From Streptomyces actuosus (GTDB lineage: Bacteria > Actinomycetota > Actinomycetes > Streptomycetales > Streptomycetaceae), in contig NZ_JAFFZS010000012.1 in assembly GCF_016921115.1 (NCBI RefSeq), positions 124,001 to 188,000 on the forward strand: a stretch of 64,000 nucleotides of DNA. The letters run 5' to 3'. A program made the translations under genes and the position numbers. The notes beneath the pieces are model-generated. The model did not search any database and was not told the DNA's origin. It worked only from the letters and a program-made list of their open reading frames with translations. Position 1 is the stretch's first letter, and each line of letters opens with the position of its first letter. Shown here in pieces: positions 9,035 to 17,810 of this stretch.

Positions 9035-9050
9035 GTTTCGGCGCTGTGGC
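9035..9050 (-). promoter_or_regulatory. Candidate GlnR binding half-site upstream of narK
   Basis: On the minus strand GCCAC-N6-GAAAC matches the actinobacterial GlnR half-site GTnAC-N6-GAAAC with one mismatch. It is 66 bases upstream of the narK start. I could not find a full second half-site at the canonical spacing, so the match is partial. Confidence 0.4.
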
Positions 9051-9311
9051 CATGGGTGACCGGAAGGGAACGTTGCTCTCACTCGCGCCGCCGGCGGTCG
9101 GTGAGGCCGGCCGCGGCCCGTGCTCCCCGGCCGGCCCACACCGGGTCCGGGCCCTCGCGGACGGGAGCGCGGCGCCCGCGTCGCCTCCCGCCGGACACCG
9201 TGTCCGTCACCGGCGGCGCCGGCACACGGTCGCGCGTGCCGGCCCCGCTCCCTTCCCTTCCGTGGAGGAGGACGAGCCGGGACCCGCGGGTCCCTTCCCT
9301 TCCTCCTCGTC

Positions 9312-9352
9312 CGGGCTGAGCCCGGGGCCCCCGCGGCCCCGGGCTCAGCCCG
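9312..9352 (-). terminator. Strong hairpin overlapping the stop of the proline-rich protein gene
   Basis: CGGGCTGAGCCCGGGG (9312-9327) and CCCCGGGCTCAGCCCG (9337-9352) form a perfect 16-bp stem with a 9-nt loop. The stop codon at 9345-9347 lies inside the stem. The other 340 bases up to narK hold the narK promoter side and no convincing gene. Confidence 0.75.
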
Positions 9353-10232
9353 ACCACTCCATGGTCTCGGTGCCGCCCTTGTCCCAGGCGATCTTCACCG
9401 AGTCGCCGGTGCGGGTGACGGTGCCGGCGCGGTAGTCGTTCTCGTCCTCGCTGCGCACCGGCTTGACCGCGATGCGCAGCGACCCGTCGCTGTGCTCCCG
9501 GCCGAGGCCGAGGAGGATGGGGTGGTCGGCGTCGGGCGCGATGTAGGTGACGCCGCGGTCGCCCTTGTACTCGCCCTCGGTGTACTTCGTCATGACGGTG
9601 AGCGTCTTGCCGTCGGTGCTCTTCCACTGGCCCTGGAAGCCGGTCTCGGGCGCGGGACCGGCGGGCACGTCCACGTCGGTGGGTTCGTCCGTCGGCTCGT
9701 CGACGGGGTCCTCGGTGGGCTCCTCGACCGGGTCCTCGGTGGGCTCCTCGGTGACCGGGCTCTCCTCGGTGGTCGGTGCGGCGGAGGTGGACGTCCGGGA
9801 CTGCGGCGGTGCGTCGTTCCCGCCCCGCATGGTGAGGTACACGCCGCCGGCGACGAGGACGACCGCTGCGAGGGCCCCGCCGGCGATCAGCGCCGTACGT
9901 TTCCTCCCGGGGGTGCCGCCGGTGGGAGGGGGCGGCGGGTAGCCGGCCGGTGCGCCGTACGGAGGCTGGCCGTACGCGGTCTGAGGGTAGGGAGTCTGGG
10001 GGTAGGGAGTCTGGGGGTAGGGAGTCTGCGTCCCGGGGGCGGGCGGGGTGCCGTAGGGAGACGCGCCGGGTATCGGCGCGGTCGGCGCGGAACCGGGCGG
10101 CGTCGCATACGGGTTGGGGGACTGCTGTCCCGCGCCCGGCTGCCCCTGGGGCGGCTGCGGCGCGTACGGTCCGGGGATGGGGCCCTGGCCCGGGTACGGC
10201 TGCTGCGGAGGCTGGGCCGGAGGATGGGTCAC
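9345..10232 (-). CDS. Proline-rich single-pass membrane protein of unknown function
   Basis: The 295-residue protein has three parts. A cytoplasmic N-terminal region of about 110 residues is rich in Pro, Gln, Tyr and Gly and includes a triple TPYPQ repeat. One TM segment (TALIAGGALAAVVLVAGGVY) follows. Outside is an acidic Glu/Pro/Thr-rich linker with repeats of the EEPTEDPV type, leading to a compact C-terminal domain of about 95 residues (GFQGQWKSTDGKTLTVMTKY to TETMEWSG). I do not recognise a named function. The C-terminal domain looks like a folded extracytoplasmic module. GTG 10232 is chosen for the AAGGAG ten bases upstream; a start at 10283 adds 17 unconvincing residues. Confidence 0.78.
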   Translation of the reverse strand: MTHPPAQPPQQPYPGQGPIPGPYAPQPPQGQPGAGQQSPNPYATPPGSAPTAPIPGASPYGTPPAPGTQTPYPQTPYPQTPYPQTAYGQPPYGAPAGYPPPPPTGGTPGRKRTALIAGGALAAVVLVAGGVYLTMRGGNDAPPQSRTSTSAAPTTEESPVTEEPTEDPVEEPTEDPVDEPTDEPTDVDVPAGPAPETGFQGQWKSTDGKTLTVMTKYTEGEYKGDRGVTYIAPDADHPILLGLGREHSDGSLRIAVKPVRSEDENDYRAGTVTRTGDSVKIAWDKGGTETMEWSG

Positions 10233-10640
10233 GGTGGGTGGTCTCCTTGTCGACTTCGTTGGAACGGGAGGCACTTCGCGCATCGTGCGCCTCGCCAGTC
10301 TTCACCATGCCCGCGGACGGCCACCGCTGTGTTTCCGCGCCCCCCACCCGGTCCGCACCCCGGGCACAGACCCGGACCGCCCCGGTCCGCCCGGCCCCGC
10401 ACCGGCCGGGCCTGCCGCGCCCGATCCGCCCGGCCGCGTCCCGGCGGCCGGCTGCGGTGGCCGCGTCCGGGGGCGCGGCCACCGGAACGGTGGGCGGGCG
10501 TCGATGTCGGTACCCGTGCCCACGGCATGTCCGACGCTCTCAGGTCCTGTGGACGCACGTTGCGGGCCGGGCCCGGCGCCGGGCCCGGCCCGTGACGGCC
10601 GTCGGGGCCGGCCCGTACGGCCGGGCCGGCCCCGATGTGG
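10233..10640. other. Intergenic region between the mat operon and the proline-rich protein gene
   Basis: No gene supported. The proximal part is the promoter side of the proline-rich protein gene. The distal part holds two consecutive GC palindromes (10564-10591 and 10602-10635) that end the mat operon. The long frames here have arginine/proline shadow composition. Confidence 0.5.
10564..10635 (-). terminator. Double hairpin terminator of the matA-matB-acyltransferase operon
   Basis: Immediately after the acyltransferase stop, TCGGGGCCGGCCCG (10602-10615) pairs perfectly with CGGGCCGGCCCCGA (10622-10635) across a 6-nt loop. A second palindrome follows, GGGCCGGGCCC / GGGCCCGGCCC, at about 10564-10591. 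The tandem arrangement suggests robust termination. Confidence 0.7.
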
Positions 10641-11927
10641 TCAGGCGCGGTGTGATCGCGCGCGGGATCTCCTGCCCCCGCGCTTGGGCGAACCGTCGGG
10701 CCACAGCTGCGGTGCGCGCTTCGCGGCCAGGTCCTCCACCCAGCCGAACCAGACGATGCAACTGCCGATGAGGACCCAGGTGATCGCCAGCACGGGCCAC
10801 AGACTCTGCAGCAGCCAGGGCACGTTCATCGCGAGCGTGTCCACGCGCCACATCTGGTCCCACACCGTGGCGGCGATGAGGATGCAGATGTTGTGCCACA
10901 GGTAGATGGTCACGGCACGGGAGTTGAGCAGGGTCACGATGCGGTCCAGGGGACGCAGCGGCCGGGGCCACTCGGACCAGGACGGGCTGACGTGCAGCAG
11001 CATCAGGACGGTCGCGAAGGACCACAGGGCCTGCGCGAAGGGGATGTCGTCCAGGTCGTGGCCCGCCTTGAAGCCGTGGGTCACGGCGTACCACATGCCT
11101 GCCGCGGCGATGGCCGGGACGACGGAGGGGACGACATAGCGCGGGAGGCGCTTGAGGACGCCCTCCTGGTGCGCCATGCCGAGGATCCAGCAGGCTCCGA
11201 AGGTGCTGAAGTCGGTGAGGGCGGAGGGGAAGCGCTCCCCGGGCAGGAAGTCGAGGTAGCCGAACTCGAAGGCGGCCGAGATGGCGATCGGCGCGACGAC
11301 GGTCGGCCACGGCAGCTTGCGCAGCGCCTTCAGGATCAGCGGCGACAGCATCACGTACCAGAGGTAGGCACGGATGTACCACAGCGGTCCGGCGATCTCG
11401 GCCGCCCAGTCGTCGCCGAGGATGCCGTGGATGCCGTGCACGCCCTCGGCGTACGGCGGGTCGCTCAACGGGACGATCCAGAAGGTGAGGTGCAGCCACC
11501 ACCAGCCCGGATGGCCGTCCTCGTCGGGGCCCCAGCCCTGGAGGACCATGCCGGTGACGCCGATCGCGCCGAGCATCCACAGCGGCGGCAGCAGCCGGCG
11601 CATACGGCTGCGGACCACCTGCAGCGGCGGGCGCTTGAGGGAGCGGGCCATCAGGTTGCCGGCGAGGGCGAACATGACGCCCATCGACGGGAACACCACC
11701 GGCAGCCAGGCCCAGCCCGTGAGGTGGTAGAAGACGACGCGGAAGAGGGCTATCGCCCGCAGGAGGTCGAAGTAGCGGTCGCGGACGGGGCCGCGGCGGG
11801 GCTTGTCGGCCACGGGCGCCGGGGGCGCCTCGCTCGTGCCGAACGGCACACCGGGCGGTGCGGTCATGGGCGGTGCTTCCTGGCGCGCGGGCGGGAAGGG
11901 GTACGGCGGTGTCGCCTGGGTGTCCAT
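10641..11927 (-). CDS. Membrane acyltransferase (acyltransferase family 3) of the mat operon
   Basis: The 428-residue protein is a polytopic acyltransferase-3-type enzyme. It opens with RDRYFDLLRAIALFRVVFYHLTGW, carries the conserved catalytic-type His in this first segment, and has about ten hydrophobic helices plus SMGVMFALAGNLMARSL and GPLWYIRAYLWYVMLSPL. Such proteins O-acylate surface polysaccharides. Its ATG overlaps the matB stop as TGATG, so it is translationally coupled to the polymer synthase and probably modifies that polymer; this is inferred from position. A proline-rich cytosolic leader of about 45 residues precedes the first helix. The operon ends in a double hairpin. Confidence 0.85.
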   Translation of the reverse strand: MDTQATPPYPFPPARQEAPPMTAPPGVPFGTSEAPPAPVADKPRRGPVRDRYFDLLRAIALFRVVFYHLTGWAWLPVVFPSMGVMFALAGNLMARSLKRPPLQVVRSRMRRLLPPLWMLGAIGVTGMVLQGWGPDEDGHPGWWWLHLTFWIVPLSDPPYAEGVHGIHGILGDDWAAEIAGPLWYIRAYLWYVMLSPLILKALRKLPWPTVVAPIAISAAFEFGYLDFLPGERFPSALTDFSTFGACWILGMAHQEGVLKRLPRYVVPSVVPAIAAAGMWYAVTHGFKAGHDLDDIPFAQALWSFATVLMLLHVSPSWSEWPRPLRPLDRIVTLLNSRAVTIYLWHNICILIAATVWDQMWRVDTLAMNVPWLLQSLWPVLAITWVLIGSCIVWFGWVEDLAAKRAPQLWPDGSPKRGGRRSRARSHRA

Positions 11928-14107
11928 CAGGCCGAGCTCCCGTCCATGACCGGACTCCGCTGCCCGGGCTCGGACGGCGGGGCCGACACCCCGCCCTTGC
12001 GCCGCAGCTTCTGCCAGCGCAGCCGGCCGCCGGTGAGGGCGGTGATCCACGACTGCAGGAGCACGACGTACATGATCTGGCGGTAGAGGATCTGCTGGAG
12101 CGGCAGCGAGATCAGCGGGGTCAGCGGTTCGCGGTCGAGGATGAAGGCGTAGGCGGCGCAGACCACCTGGACGGCGAGGACGCCGAACCAGGCCACGATG
12201 GTCTTCTCGGTCGGGCCGAAGAGCAGGCCGTAGACGAGGAAGATGTCGATGAGCGGGGCCAGCAGCGGCGCCACCACCATGAACAGGGAGACCAGGGGCA
12301 GGCCGACGCGGCCGAAGCGGCCTGAGGGGCCGCGGTCCAGCAGGGCTCCGCGGTGCTTCCAGATGGCCTGCATCGTGCCGTAGGACCAGCGGTAGCGCTG
12401 GGACCACAGCTGCTGCACCGATTCCGGTGCCTCGGTCCAGGCGCGGGCCTTCTCCGCGTACACCACACGCCAGCCGTCGCGGTGGATGGCCATGGTGATG
12501 TCGGTGTCCTCGGCGAGGGTGTCGTCACTCATCCCGCCCACCCGCTCCAGGGCGGAGCGGCGGAAGGCGCCGACGGCGCCGGGGATCGTCGGCATGCACT
12601 GCAGGACGTCGTACATGCGGCGGTCCAGGTTGAAGCCCATCACGTACTCGATGTGCTGCCAGGCGCCGATCAGGGTGTCCTTGTTGCCGACCTTGGCGTT
12701 GCCGGCGACGGCACCGACGCGCGGGTCGGCGAAGGGCTGCACGAGCTCGCGGACGGTGGCCGGTTCGAAGACGGTGTCGCCGTCCATCATCACGACGATG
12801 TCGTAGCGGGCGTTGGCCAGGCCCCGGTTGAGCGCGGCCGGCTTGCCCGCGTTGAGCTGCCGGACGACGCGCACGTTGGGCAGACCCATCGCCTCGACGA
12901 TGCGGGCGGTGCCGTCGGAGGAGCCGTCGTCGATGACGATGATCTCGATCGGGTGCTCGCTGCGCATCAGGGAACGGACCGTGTTCTCTATGCACTTGGC
13001 CTCGTTGTAGGCGGGTACCAGCACGGACACCGGTTCGGTGACGGGCTGCGGGCCCCAGCGGAAGCTCTTGCGGCGGGTGCGGCGGGCGTGCAGGCCGGAC
13101 AGCAGCAGCATCAGGCCGAAGCGGGCGAGGACCAGGGAGCCGATGGCGGCGAGGCCCACGACCAGGACGTCCGTGATGTCGTCGGAGGCGGAGACCAGGA
13201 AGACCCACGCCTTGCCCTTCCACAGCTCCGCACCGGTGACCTTGGTGTGCGCGGACGGCGCGTCGAGGGCCTCGGTGAGGTTCTGGAACCGGTAGCCCTC
13301 CTCCTGCATCTCCGGCAGGAACCTGCCCAGCGCGCGCACGGTCTGGTGGCGGTCGCCACCGGAGTCGTGCATGAGGATGATGGCGCCCTGGCCGTGCTCC
13401 GGCTTCGCCCGGCGGATGATCTCGTCGACACCCGGCTTCTGCCAGTCCTCACTGTCGGTGTCGTTGACGACGGTCAGGTATCCGAGGCTGCCGATGTACT
13501 GGGTGACCGGCCAGGACGCGTTGTCCATGTTCTCGGACTCGGAGGAGTACGGCGGCCGGAACAGGGAGGTGCGGATGCCGGCCGCGCCGGCCAGCGCGAG
13601 CTGGTTCTGGGACAGCTCCCAGTCGATGCGCCGCTTGGACTGGTAGGACAGGTCGGGGTGGTTGAAGGTGTGCAGGCCCACCTCGTGGCCCTCGTCGACC
13701 ATGCGGCGGATCAGCTCGGGGTAGCGGGAGGCCATGGTGCCGGTGACGAAGAAGACGGCGTGCGCGTGGTTCTTCTTCAGGACGTCCAGGACTCTCGGGG
13801 TCCACGTGGGGTCGGGACCGTCGTCGAACGTGAGGACGATGCGGTGGTCCGGCACCCGCAGGGTGGTCGGCGTCCTGCCCCGGGTGTCGATGACCGGGCC
13901 GCCGTCGAGTATCTGCTCCGGCACCTTGTCGTTGGCCGTGCCGGGCCGGACCCGGAAGTCGGCGAGGATCTCGCTGTGCACGTAGCCGCGCAGCATCAGC
14001 ATCGCCAGCATGGCGAACAGCACCAGGACGGGCAGCAGGTAGCGCAGGGGGAACCACCGCCGCCGGGAGGCGCTGTCCGGGGAGCGGCGGGTCGAGCGGA
14101 ATGCCAT
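11927..14107 (-). CDS. matB: Bifunctional polysaccharide deacetylase / family 2 glycosyltransferase (MatB type)
   Basis: The 726-residue membrane enzyme has an N-terminal TM (about 20-40) and a NodB-type deacetylase (about 88-280). Metal and catalytic motifs of the deacetylase are TFDDGP at 93-98, HTFNHPDLS and RPPYSSES. A second TM near 310-340 precedes a processive GT2 domain with DDGSSDGT, MMDGDTVF, EDTDITMAI and the polymerase motif QRYRWSYG. Several C-terminal helices follow. In S. coelicolor/lividans the matAB locus makes a poly-beta-1,6-N-acetylglucosamine-like polymer that glues mycelial pellets. A single chain able to polymerise and de-N-acetylate fits this. Its start overlaps the matA stop (TGATG), and its stop overlaps the acyltransferase start. 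Confidence 0.92.
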   Translation of the reverse strand: MAFRSTRRSPDSASRRRWFPLRYLLPVLVLFAMLAMLMLRGYVHSEILADFRVRPGTANDKVPEQILDGGPVIDTRGRTPTTLRVPDHRIVLTFDDGPDPTWTPRVLDVLKKNHAHAVFFVTGTMASRYPELIRRMVDEGHEVGLHTFNHPDLSYQSKRRIDWELSQNQLALAGAAGIRTSLFRPPYSSESENMDNASWPVTQYIGSLGYLTVVNDTDSEDWQKPGVDEIIRRAKPEHGQGAIILMHDSGGDRHQTVRALGRFLPEMQEEGYRFQNLTEALDAPSAHTKVTGAELWKGKAWVFLVSASDDITDVLVVGLAAIGSLVLARFGLMLLLSGLHARRTRRKSFRWGPQPVTEPVSVLVPAYNEAKCIENTVRSLMRSEHPIEIIVIDDGSSDGTARIVEAMGLPNVRVVRQLNAGKPAALNRGLANARYDIVVMMDGDTVFEPATVRELVQPFADPRVGAVAGNAKVGNKDTLIGAWQHIEYVMGFNLDRRMYDVLQCMPTIPGAVGAFRRSALERVGGMSDDTLAEDTDITMAIHRDGWRVVYAEKARAWTEAPESVQQLWSQRYRWSYGTMQAIWKHRGALLDRGPSGRFGRVGLPLVSLFMVVAPLLAPLIDIFLVYGLLFGPTEKTIVAWFGVLAVQVVCAAYAFILDREPLTPLISLPLQQILYRQIMYVVLLQSWITALTGGRLRWQKLRRKGGVSAPPSEPGQRSPVMDGSSA

Positions 14108-15255
14108 CAGACGAGGTTCTCCGTGGGCGAGGGTGAGACCGCGGGACTCGACTCTGCGACGACCGGTTCCGCGGCACCGTCGGCCACGGGCCCCGTGCCG
14201 CCGGCGGCGGACGGGGAGGCATCGGGCGAGGGGTCCGCAGTCGTCTTCGACGGTTCCGGGGAGGTGGTGACCGGAGGGGTCGTCGCGGGTGCGGGCTGGG
14301 TACTGGCGTCCGTGCCGGGCTTGGTGGCCTTGCTCGCCGACGGCTCGGCGGCCGAGGCGCCGGGCTGCACCGCGCTGCTGGAGGCGGTGGGCCGGACCCC
14401 GCCGCCCGGAGCGGTGGCCGCGCCGCCGGCACTGGGCAGGCCGGCGGGGCCGGCGGAGGCGCCCGAGGCGGACGGTGACGGGGTGACGGCGGAGTCGCTG
14501 GGCAGCGGCGTGGTCTCCACATCGCCGGCGGGCTGCCCCACCTCCTGGTCCGGCACCGGCAGCCACGGCGCGCTGGAGTTGCCGGACATCACGGTGGCGA
14601 CGATGACCACGGCGTAGACGGCACAGGCGAGGCCGACGACGATGCCGAGCCGGCGGAAGGTACGGCTGCGGCGTCCCGACTCGTCGACGAAGACGGGCCC
14701 GTCGGTTCCGTCCGGCACGCCGGACGTCCTGGTGCCTGCCGGCTCCAGCCCGCCCGCGCCGAGTTGGACGGCGTCGAGCTGGATCGTCACCTCGTGCGGG
14801 TCGTGGGTGTGCTCGGCGTCGGAGGCGGACTCGGCCCACGGGTCGCGCAGCGGGGCGGCCTGCCGGGCTGAGGGCAGCACCTGGGTGGAGTCGCTGGGAC
14901 CGGCGGGAGCGGTCCGGGGCAGGAAGGCCGTGGCGTCGGCTTCCGCGTCGGTCGTGCCGAAGGGCCGGGGCGTCCCGGCCGGAGCTCCCAGCCGTGCCCG
15001 CGCCGCCCGCGACAGGAAGTCCGTGGTGCCCTCGGAGGACGGACCGCCGCCGACGGGGCCGCCCGCCCCGCGTTGATGTCCTGGCGCGCCCGCACCGAAG
15101 GGACCGCCCTCACCGGGCGCAACGTTTTGCCCAGCCCCCGGACGCGGTCCGGTCTCCGGAAATCCCTGCGTATCGGCCCCCGATGGCGGCATGTTCCGAG
15201 TCGCGGACGCGGCCTCGGGCCATTCCGGTTGGGCGTCTTCCCGCCACTTGTTCAC
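14107..15255 (-). CDS. matA: MatA-type membrane protein of the aggregation operon
   Basis: The 382-residue protein has a Gly/Pro/Ala-rich cytoplasmic region of about 190 residues. One TM follows (RLGIVVGLACAVYAVVIVATVM), then a Ser/Pro/Thr/Ala-rich extracellular stalk of about 150 residues ending SPSPTENLV. It has no enzyme motif and is likely a scaffold or partner of the downstream synthase. GTG 15255 is chosen because GGGGGGA precedes it and protein-like composition starts there; the frame runs to 15408 without support. It is first in a three-gene operon with two TGATG overlaps. The matA assignment rests on position upstream of matB and is less certain than matB. Confidence 0.72.
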   Translation of the reverse strand: MNKWREDAQPEWPEAASATRNMPPSGADTQGFPETGPRPGAGQNVAPGEGGPFGAGAPGHQRGAGGPVGGGPSSEGTTDFLSRAARARLGAPAGTPRPFGTTDAEADATAFLPRTAPAGPSDSTQVLPSARQAAPLRDPWAESASDAEHTHDPHEVTIQLDAVQLGAGGLEPAGTRTSGVPDGTDGPVFVDESGRRSRTFRRLGIVVGLACAVYAVVIVATVMSGNSSAPWLPVPDQEVGQPAGDVETTPLPSDSAVTPSPSASGASAGPAGLPSAGGAATAPGGGVRPTASSSAVQPGASAAEPSASKATKPGTDASTQPAPATTPPVTTSPEPSKTTADPSPDASPSAAGGTGPVADGAAEPVVAESSPAVSPSPTENLV

Positions 15256-15411
15256 GCGCGTACATCCCCCCGGGGACAGTTCTGGAAGCGCACCCGACCC
15301 CGAGCACCTCGCCGACCGGACCAGGCCCCCACCCAGCCCGAGCGCCTCTTTTACCACACCGTGCTCAGGCCATGAATGTAGCGCACGCAGGGGCGCCTTG
15401 TTCGCCACGTG

Positions 15412-16404
15412 TCATTTGTGGGACCGCATTGTGTCTTTGTCACTGGCCGGAATCCATCCATCAACAGATGGCCTGAGCCACCCGTCCGCCGCCGCGAGCT
15501 GCTCGGCTGCCCGCCGCAGGGCATCGAGTCCTGGATGTACCAGCCCTTTTCGCCACACCAGCGAGACCGGTGACAGCGGAACGGGGTCGACGAGGGGCGT
15601 CACGACGGTGTGCGGCAGGGCGGGGAAGCCGACGACGGCGAGGATCGGGTGCCGGGTCTTGGCCATGATCCTCTGGAACTCCTCCTCGCCGATCGCGGGC
15701 GGGGCGGGCGGCGCGAGCACGATCCCCCGCCCGTCGAACAGGCGGCGGGCGAGGTCGGTCCACTCCTCGGTACGCGGGTTCCCGGCACCGGCGTAGACGG
15801 TCTCACCCGCCAGTTCCGCCACCGGGATCCGGTCCCGCCGCGCCAGCCGGTGGTCCGCGGGCAGGACGACGGCCATGGGCTCGTAGCGCACGGGCCGGTG
15901 CGCCAGACCCGCCCGCAGCGCCGGGGCCAGGCCGGCGTACCGCCCGAAGGACGCGTCCAGCCGGCCGGCCAGCAGATCCGCCGCGGCGCCGGTCAGGCCG
16001 CTCTCGTAGCGGGCCATGAGTTCCAGTTCGGGGGCGAGTTCGCGGGCCCGGTGCAGGACGCGCCGGGGGGTGGTCAGGCCGGGCGAGTTCAGGTCCACCA
16101 GCAGCGGGCGGGCCTGCCCGAACGCGGCCAGCAGTTCCTCCTGGGCCCGGAGCGCGCGCCGCGCCAACGGCACCAGCCGTGCACCGTCGGGACTGAGCGT
16201 CACCTGCCGGGTCGTGCGCACGAACAACTCGGCGCCCAGCTCGCGTTCCAGGCGCCGTACGTCCCGGCTGAGCGCCTGCTGGGCGAGGTGGAGGCGGGTG
16301 GCGGCGCGGGTGAAGTGCAGTTCCTCGGCAACGGCGAGGAACCCGCGCAGGAGGCGGGGGTCGACGTGGGCGGCGGCCGGGCGCTGCGGCGCTCCTGGGG
16401 ACAT
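15412..16404 (-). CDS. LysR-family transcriptional regulator
   Basis: The 330-residue protein has the N-terminal LysR helix-turn-helix (residues about 15-75: LRGFLAVAEELHFTRAATRL, QQALSRDVRRLERELGAELF). A periplasmic-binding-like co-inducer domain makes up the rest. It is divergent from an MFS exporter across 83 bases that hold an inverted repeat, so it most likely controls that transporter and itself. The inducer cannot be guessed from sequence. The last residues (about 315-330) extend past the usual LysR end. Confidence 0.9.
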   Translation of the reverse strand: MSPGAPQRPAAAHVDPRLLRGFLAVAEELHFTRAATRLHLAQQALSRDVRRLERELGAELFVRTTRQVTLSPDGARLVPLARRALRAQEELLAAFGQARPLLVDLNSPGLTTPRRVLHRARELAPELELMARYESGLTGAAADLLAGRLDASFGRYAGLAPALRAGLAHRPVRYEPMAVVLPADHRLARRDRIPVAELAGETVYAGAGNPRTEEWTDLARRLFDGRGIVLAPPAPPAIGEEEFQRIMAKTRHPILAVVGFPALPHTVVTPLVDPVPLSPVSLVWRKGLVHPGLDALRRAAEQLAAADGWLRPSVDGWIPASDKDTMRSHK

Positions 16405-16416
16405 CCCGCGAACCTA

Positions 16417-16453
16417 CAACACAGGTGCGTGAATCCACCTCGAACAGGTGTTG
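16417..16453. promoter_or_regulatory. Inverted-repeat operator between lysR and the MFS gene
   Basis: CAACAC at 16417-16422 and GTGTTG at 16448-16453 form an outer inverted repeat. AGGTG (16423-16427) with CACCT (16436-16440) form an inner one. The centre of the divergent 83-base spacer is the expected place for LysR-type binding. Confidence 0.45.
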
Positions 16454-16487
16454 GACCCGGTGATCGACTGCGGGCGAGGGTGGGCGC

Positions 16488-17687
16488 ATGCCCCTCGCCA
16501 CCCGCACCGGCCCCTACCTCCGTCTCTTCGCCCGCCCCGGCACCCTGGCCTTCACCCTCGGCAACCTCCTCGCCCGCCTCCCCATGGGCATGTTCAGCGT
16601 GAGCGCGGTGGTGATGATCGCCGGGACCCGCGGGTCGTACGCACTCGCCGGCGCGGTCACCGCCACCGGGCTCGCGGCCACCGCGCTCCTCGCGCCCCGT
16701 ATCGCCCGGCTCGTCGACCGGTACGGACAGGCCCGGGTCGCCGTGCCCGCGACGCTCGTCGCCGCGCTCGGCGCCCTGGCACTGCTGCTGTGCGTGCACT
16801 ACGGCGCCCCCGACTGGACCCTGTTCGCCGCGTACGCCGCCACCGCGACCGTTCCCAACACCGGCGGCATGTCCCGCGCCCGGTGGGCGCACCTGCTGAA
16901 GGACGACAGCGAGGCGCTGCACACCGCCAACTCCTTCGAACAGGCCGCGGACGAACTGTGCTTCACCCTGGGACCGGTACTGGCCGCCTTCCTGTGCGGG
17001 TCGCTCTTCCCCGAGGCGGGCACGCTCGCCGGCGGGGTGCTGCTGGTGAGCGGCATCCTGCTGTTCGCCGCACAGCGGTCCACCGAGCCGCCGCCGGAAC
17101 CGGCGGGTGCGGCGCTCCCGTCGCCCCTCACCTCGCCGGGCATGCCGCCGCTGCTCGCCGTGTGCCTGGCCACGGGGGTGGTGTTCGGCGCCGTCGAGGT
17201 CGTCACCATCGCGTTCGCGGACGCCGCCGGGCACCGTACGGCGGCCGGGGTGGTCCTGGCGTTCCAGGCCGCGGGGTCGGCGGTGGCCGGCCTGGTGTAC
17301 GGCGCCGCCGCGCCGAAGGGGTCCGCGGCGCGGCGGCAGCCCCGGTGCCTGGCCGCGATGGCCGCGCTGCTGACGCTGCCGCTGGTCACGGCCTCCACGA
17401 CCGACGCGCTGCCGCTGCTGGCCGCGGCCCTCCTCGTCGCCGGCTCGGCCACCGCGCCCACCATGATCACGACGATGACGCTGATCCAGCAGCGCACCCC
17501 CGCGGGGCGTCTCAACGAGGGCATGACCCTCGCGGTGACCGGGCTCCTCGGCGGCATCGCGGCCGGGAGCGCGACCGGCGGCTGGGTCGTGGAGCACCTG
17601 TCACCGGCGGCCGGTTACGGCGTGCCGGTGGTGGCGGCGCTGCTGTCCCTGGTCATCGCCCTCGTCCAGCGGGACGGGGCCCGCTGA
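16488..17687 (+). CDS. MFS transporter, probable exporter
   Basis: The 399-residue protein has 12 predicted helices in two halves separated by a cytoplasmic loop near residues 190-215 (QRSTEPPPEPAGAALPSPLT). Features include YALAGAVTATGLAATALLAP and a family-typical NSFEQAADELCFTLGPVLA. Related actinobacterial MFS proteins are drug or metabolite exporters; the substrate is unknown. ATG 16488 has GAGGGTGGG upstream. It is divergent from the LysR gene, which likely regulates it. Confidence 0.85.
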   Translation: MPLATRTGPYLRLFARPGTLAFTLGNLLARLPMGMFSVSAVVMIAGTRGSYALAGAVTATGLAATALLAPRIARLVDRYGQARVAVPATLVAALGALALLLCVHYGAPDWTLFAAYAATATVPNTGGMSRARWAHLLKDDSEALHTANSFEQAADELCFTLGPVLAAFLCGSLFPEAGTLAGGVLLVSGILLFAAQRSTEPPPEPAGAALPSPLTSPGMPPLLAVCLATGVVFGAVEVVTIAFADAAGHRTAAGVVLAFQAAGSAVAGLVYGAAAPKGSAARRQPRCLAAMAALLTLPLVTASTTDALPLLAAALLVAGSATAPTMITTMTLIQQRTPAGRLNEGMTLAVTGLLGGIAAGSATGGWVVEHLSPAAGYGVPVVAALLSLVIALVQRDGAR

Positions 17688-17810
17688 GGCGTCGCCCGAG
17701 GCCCGGACCGCCCCGGACTGACCACCGCCTGCCGGAGCCCGGGAAGCACGGGCGGGATCATCCGGCGGAATGGACCGGCGGGCAGCGCCGTGCCGCGTGC
17801 GTCACCGCGG

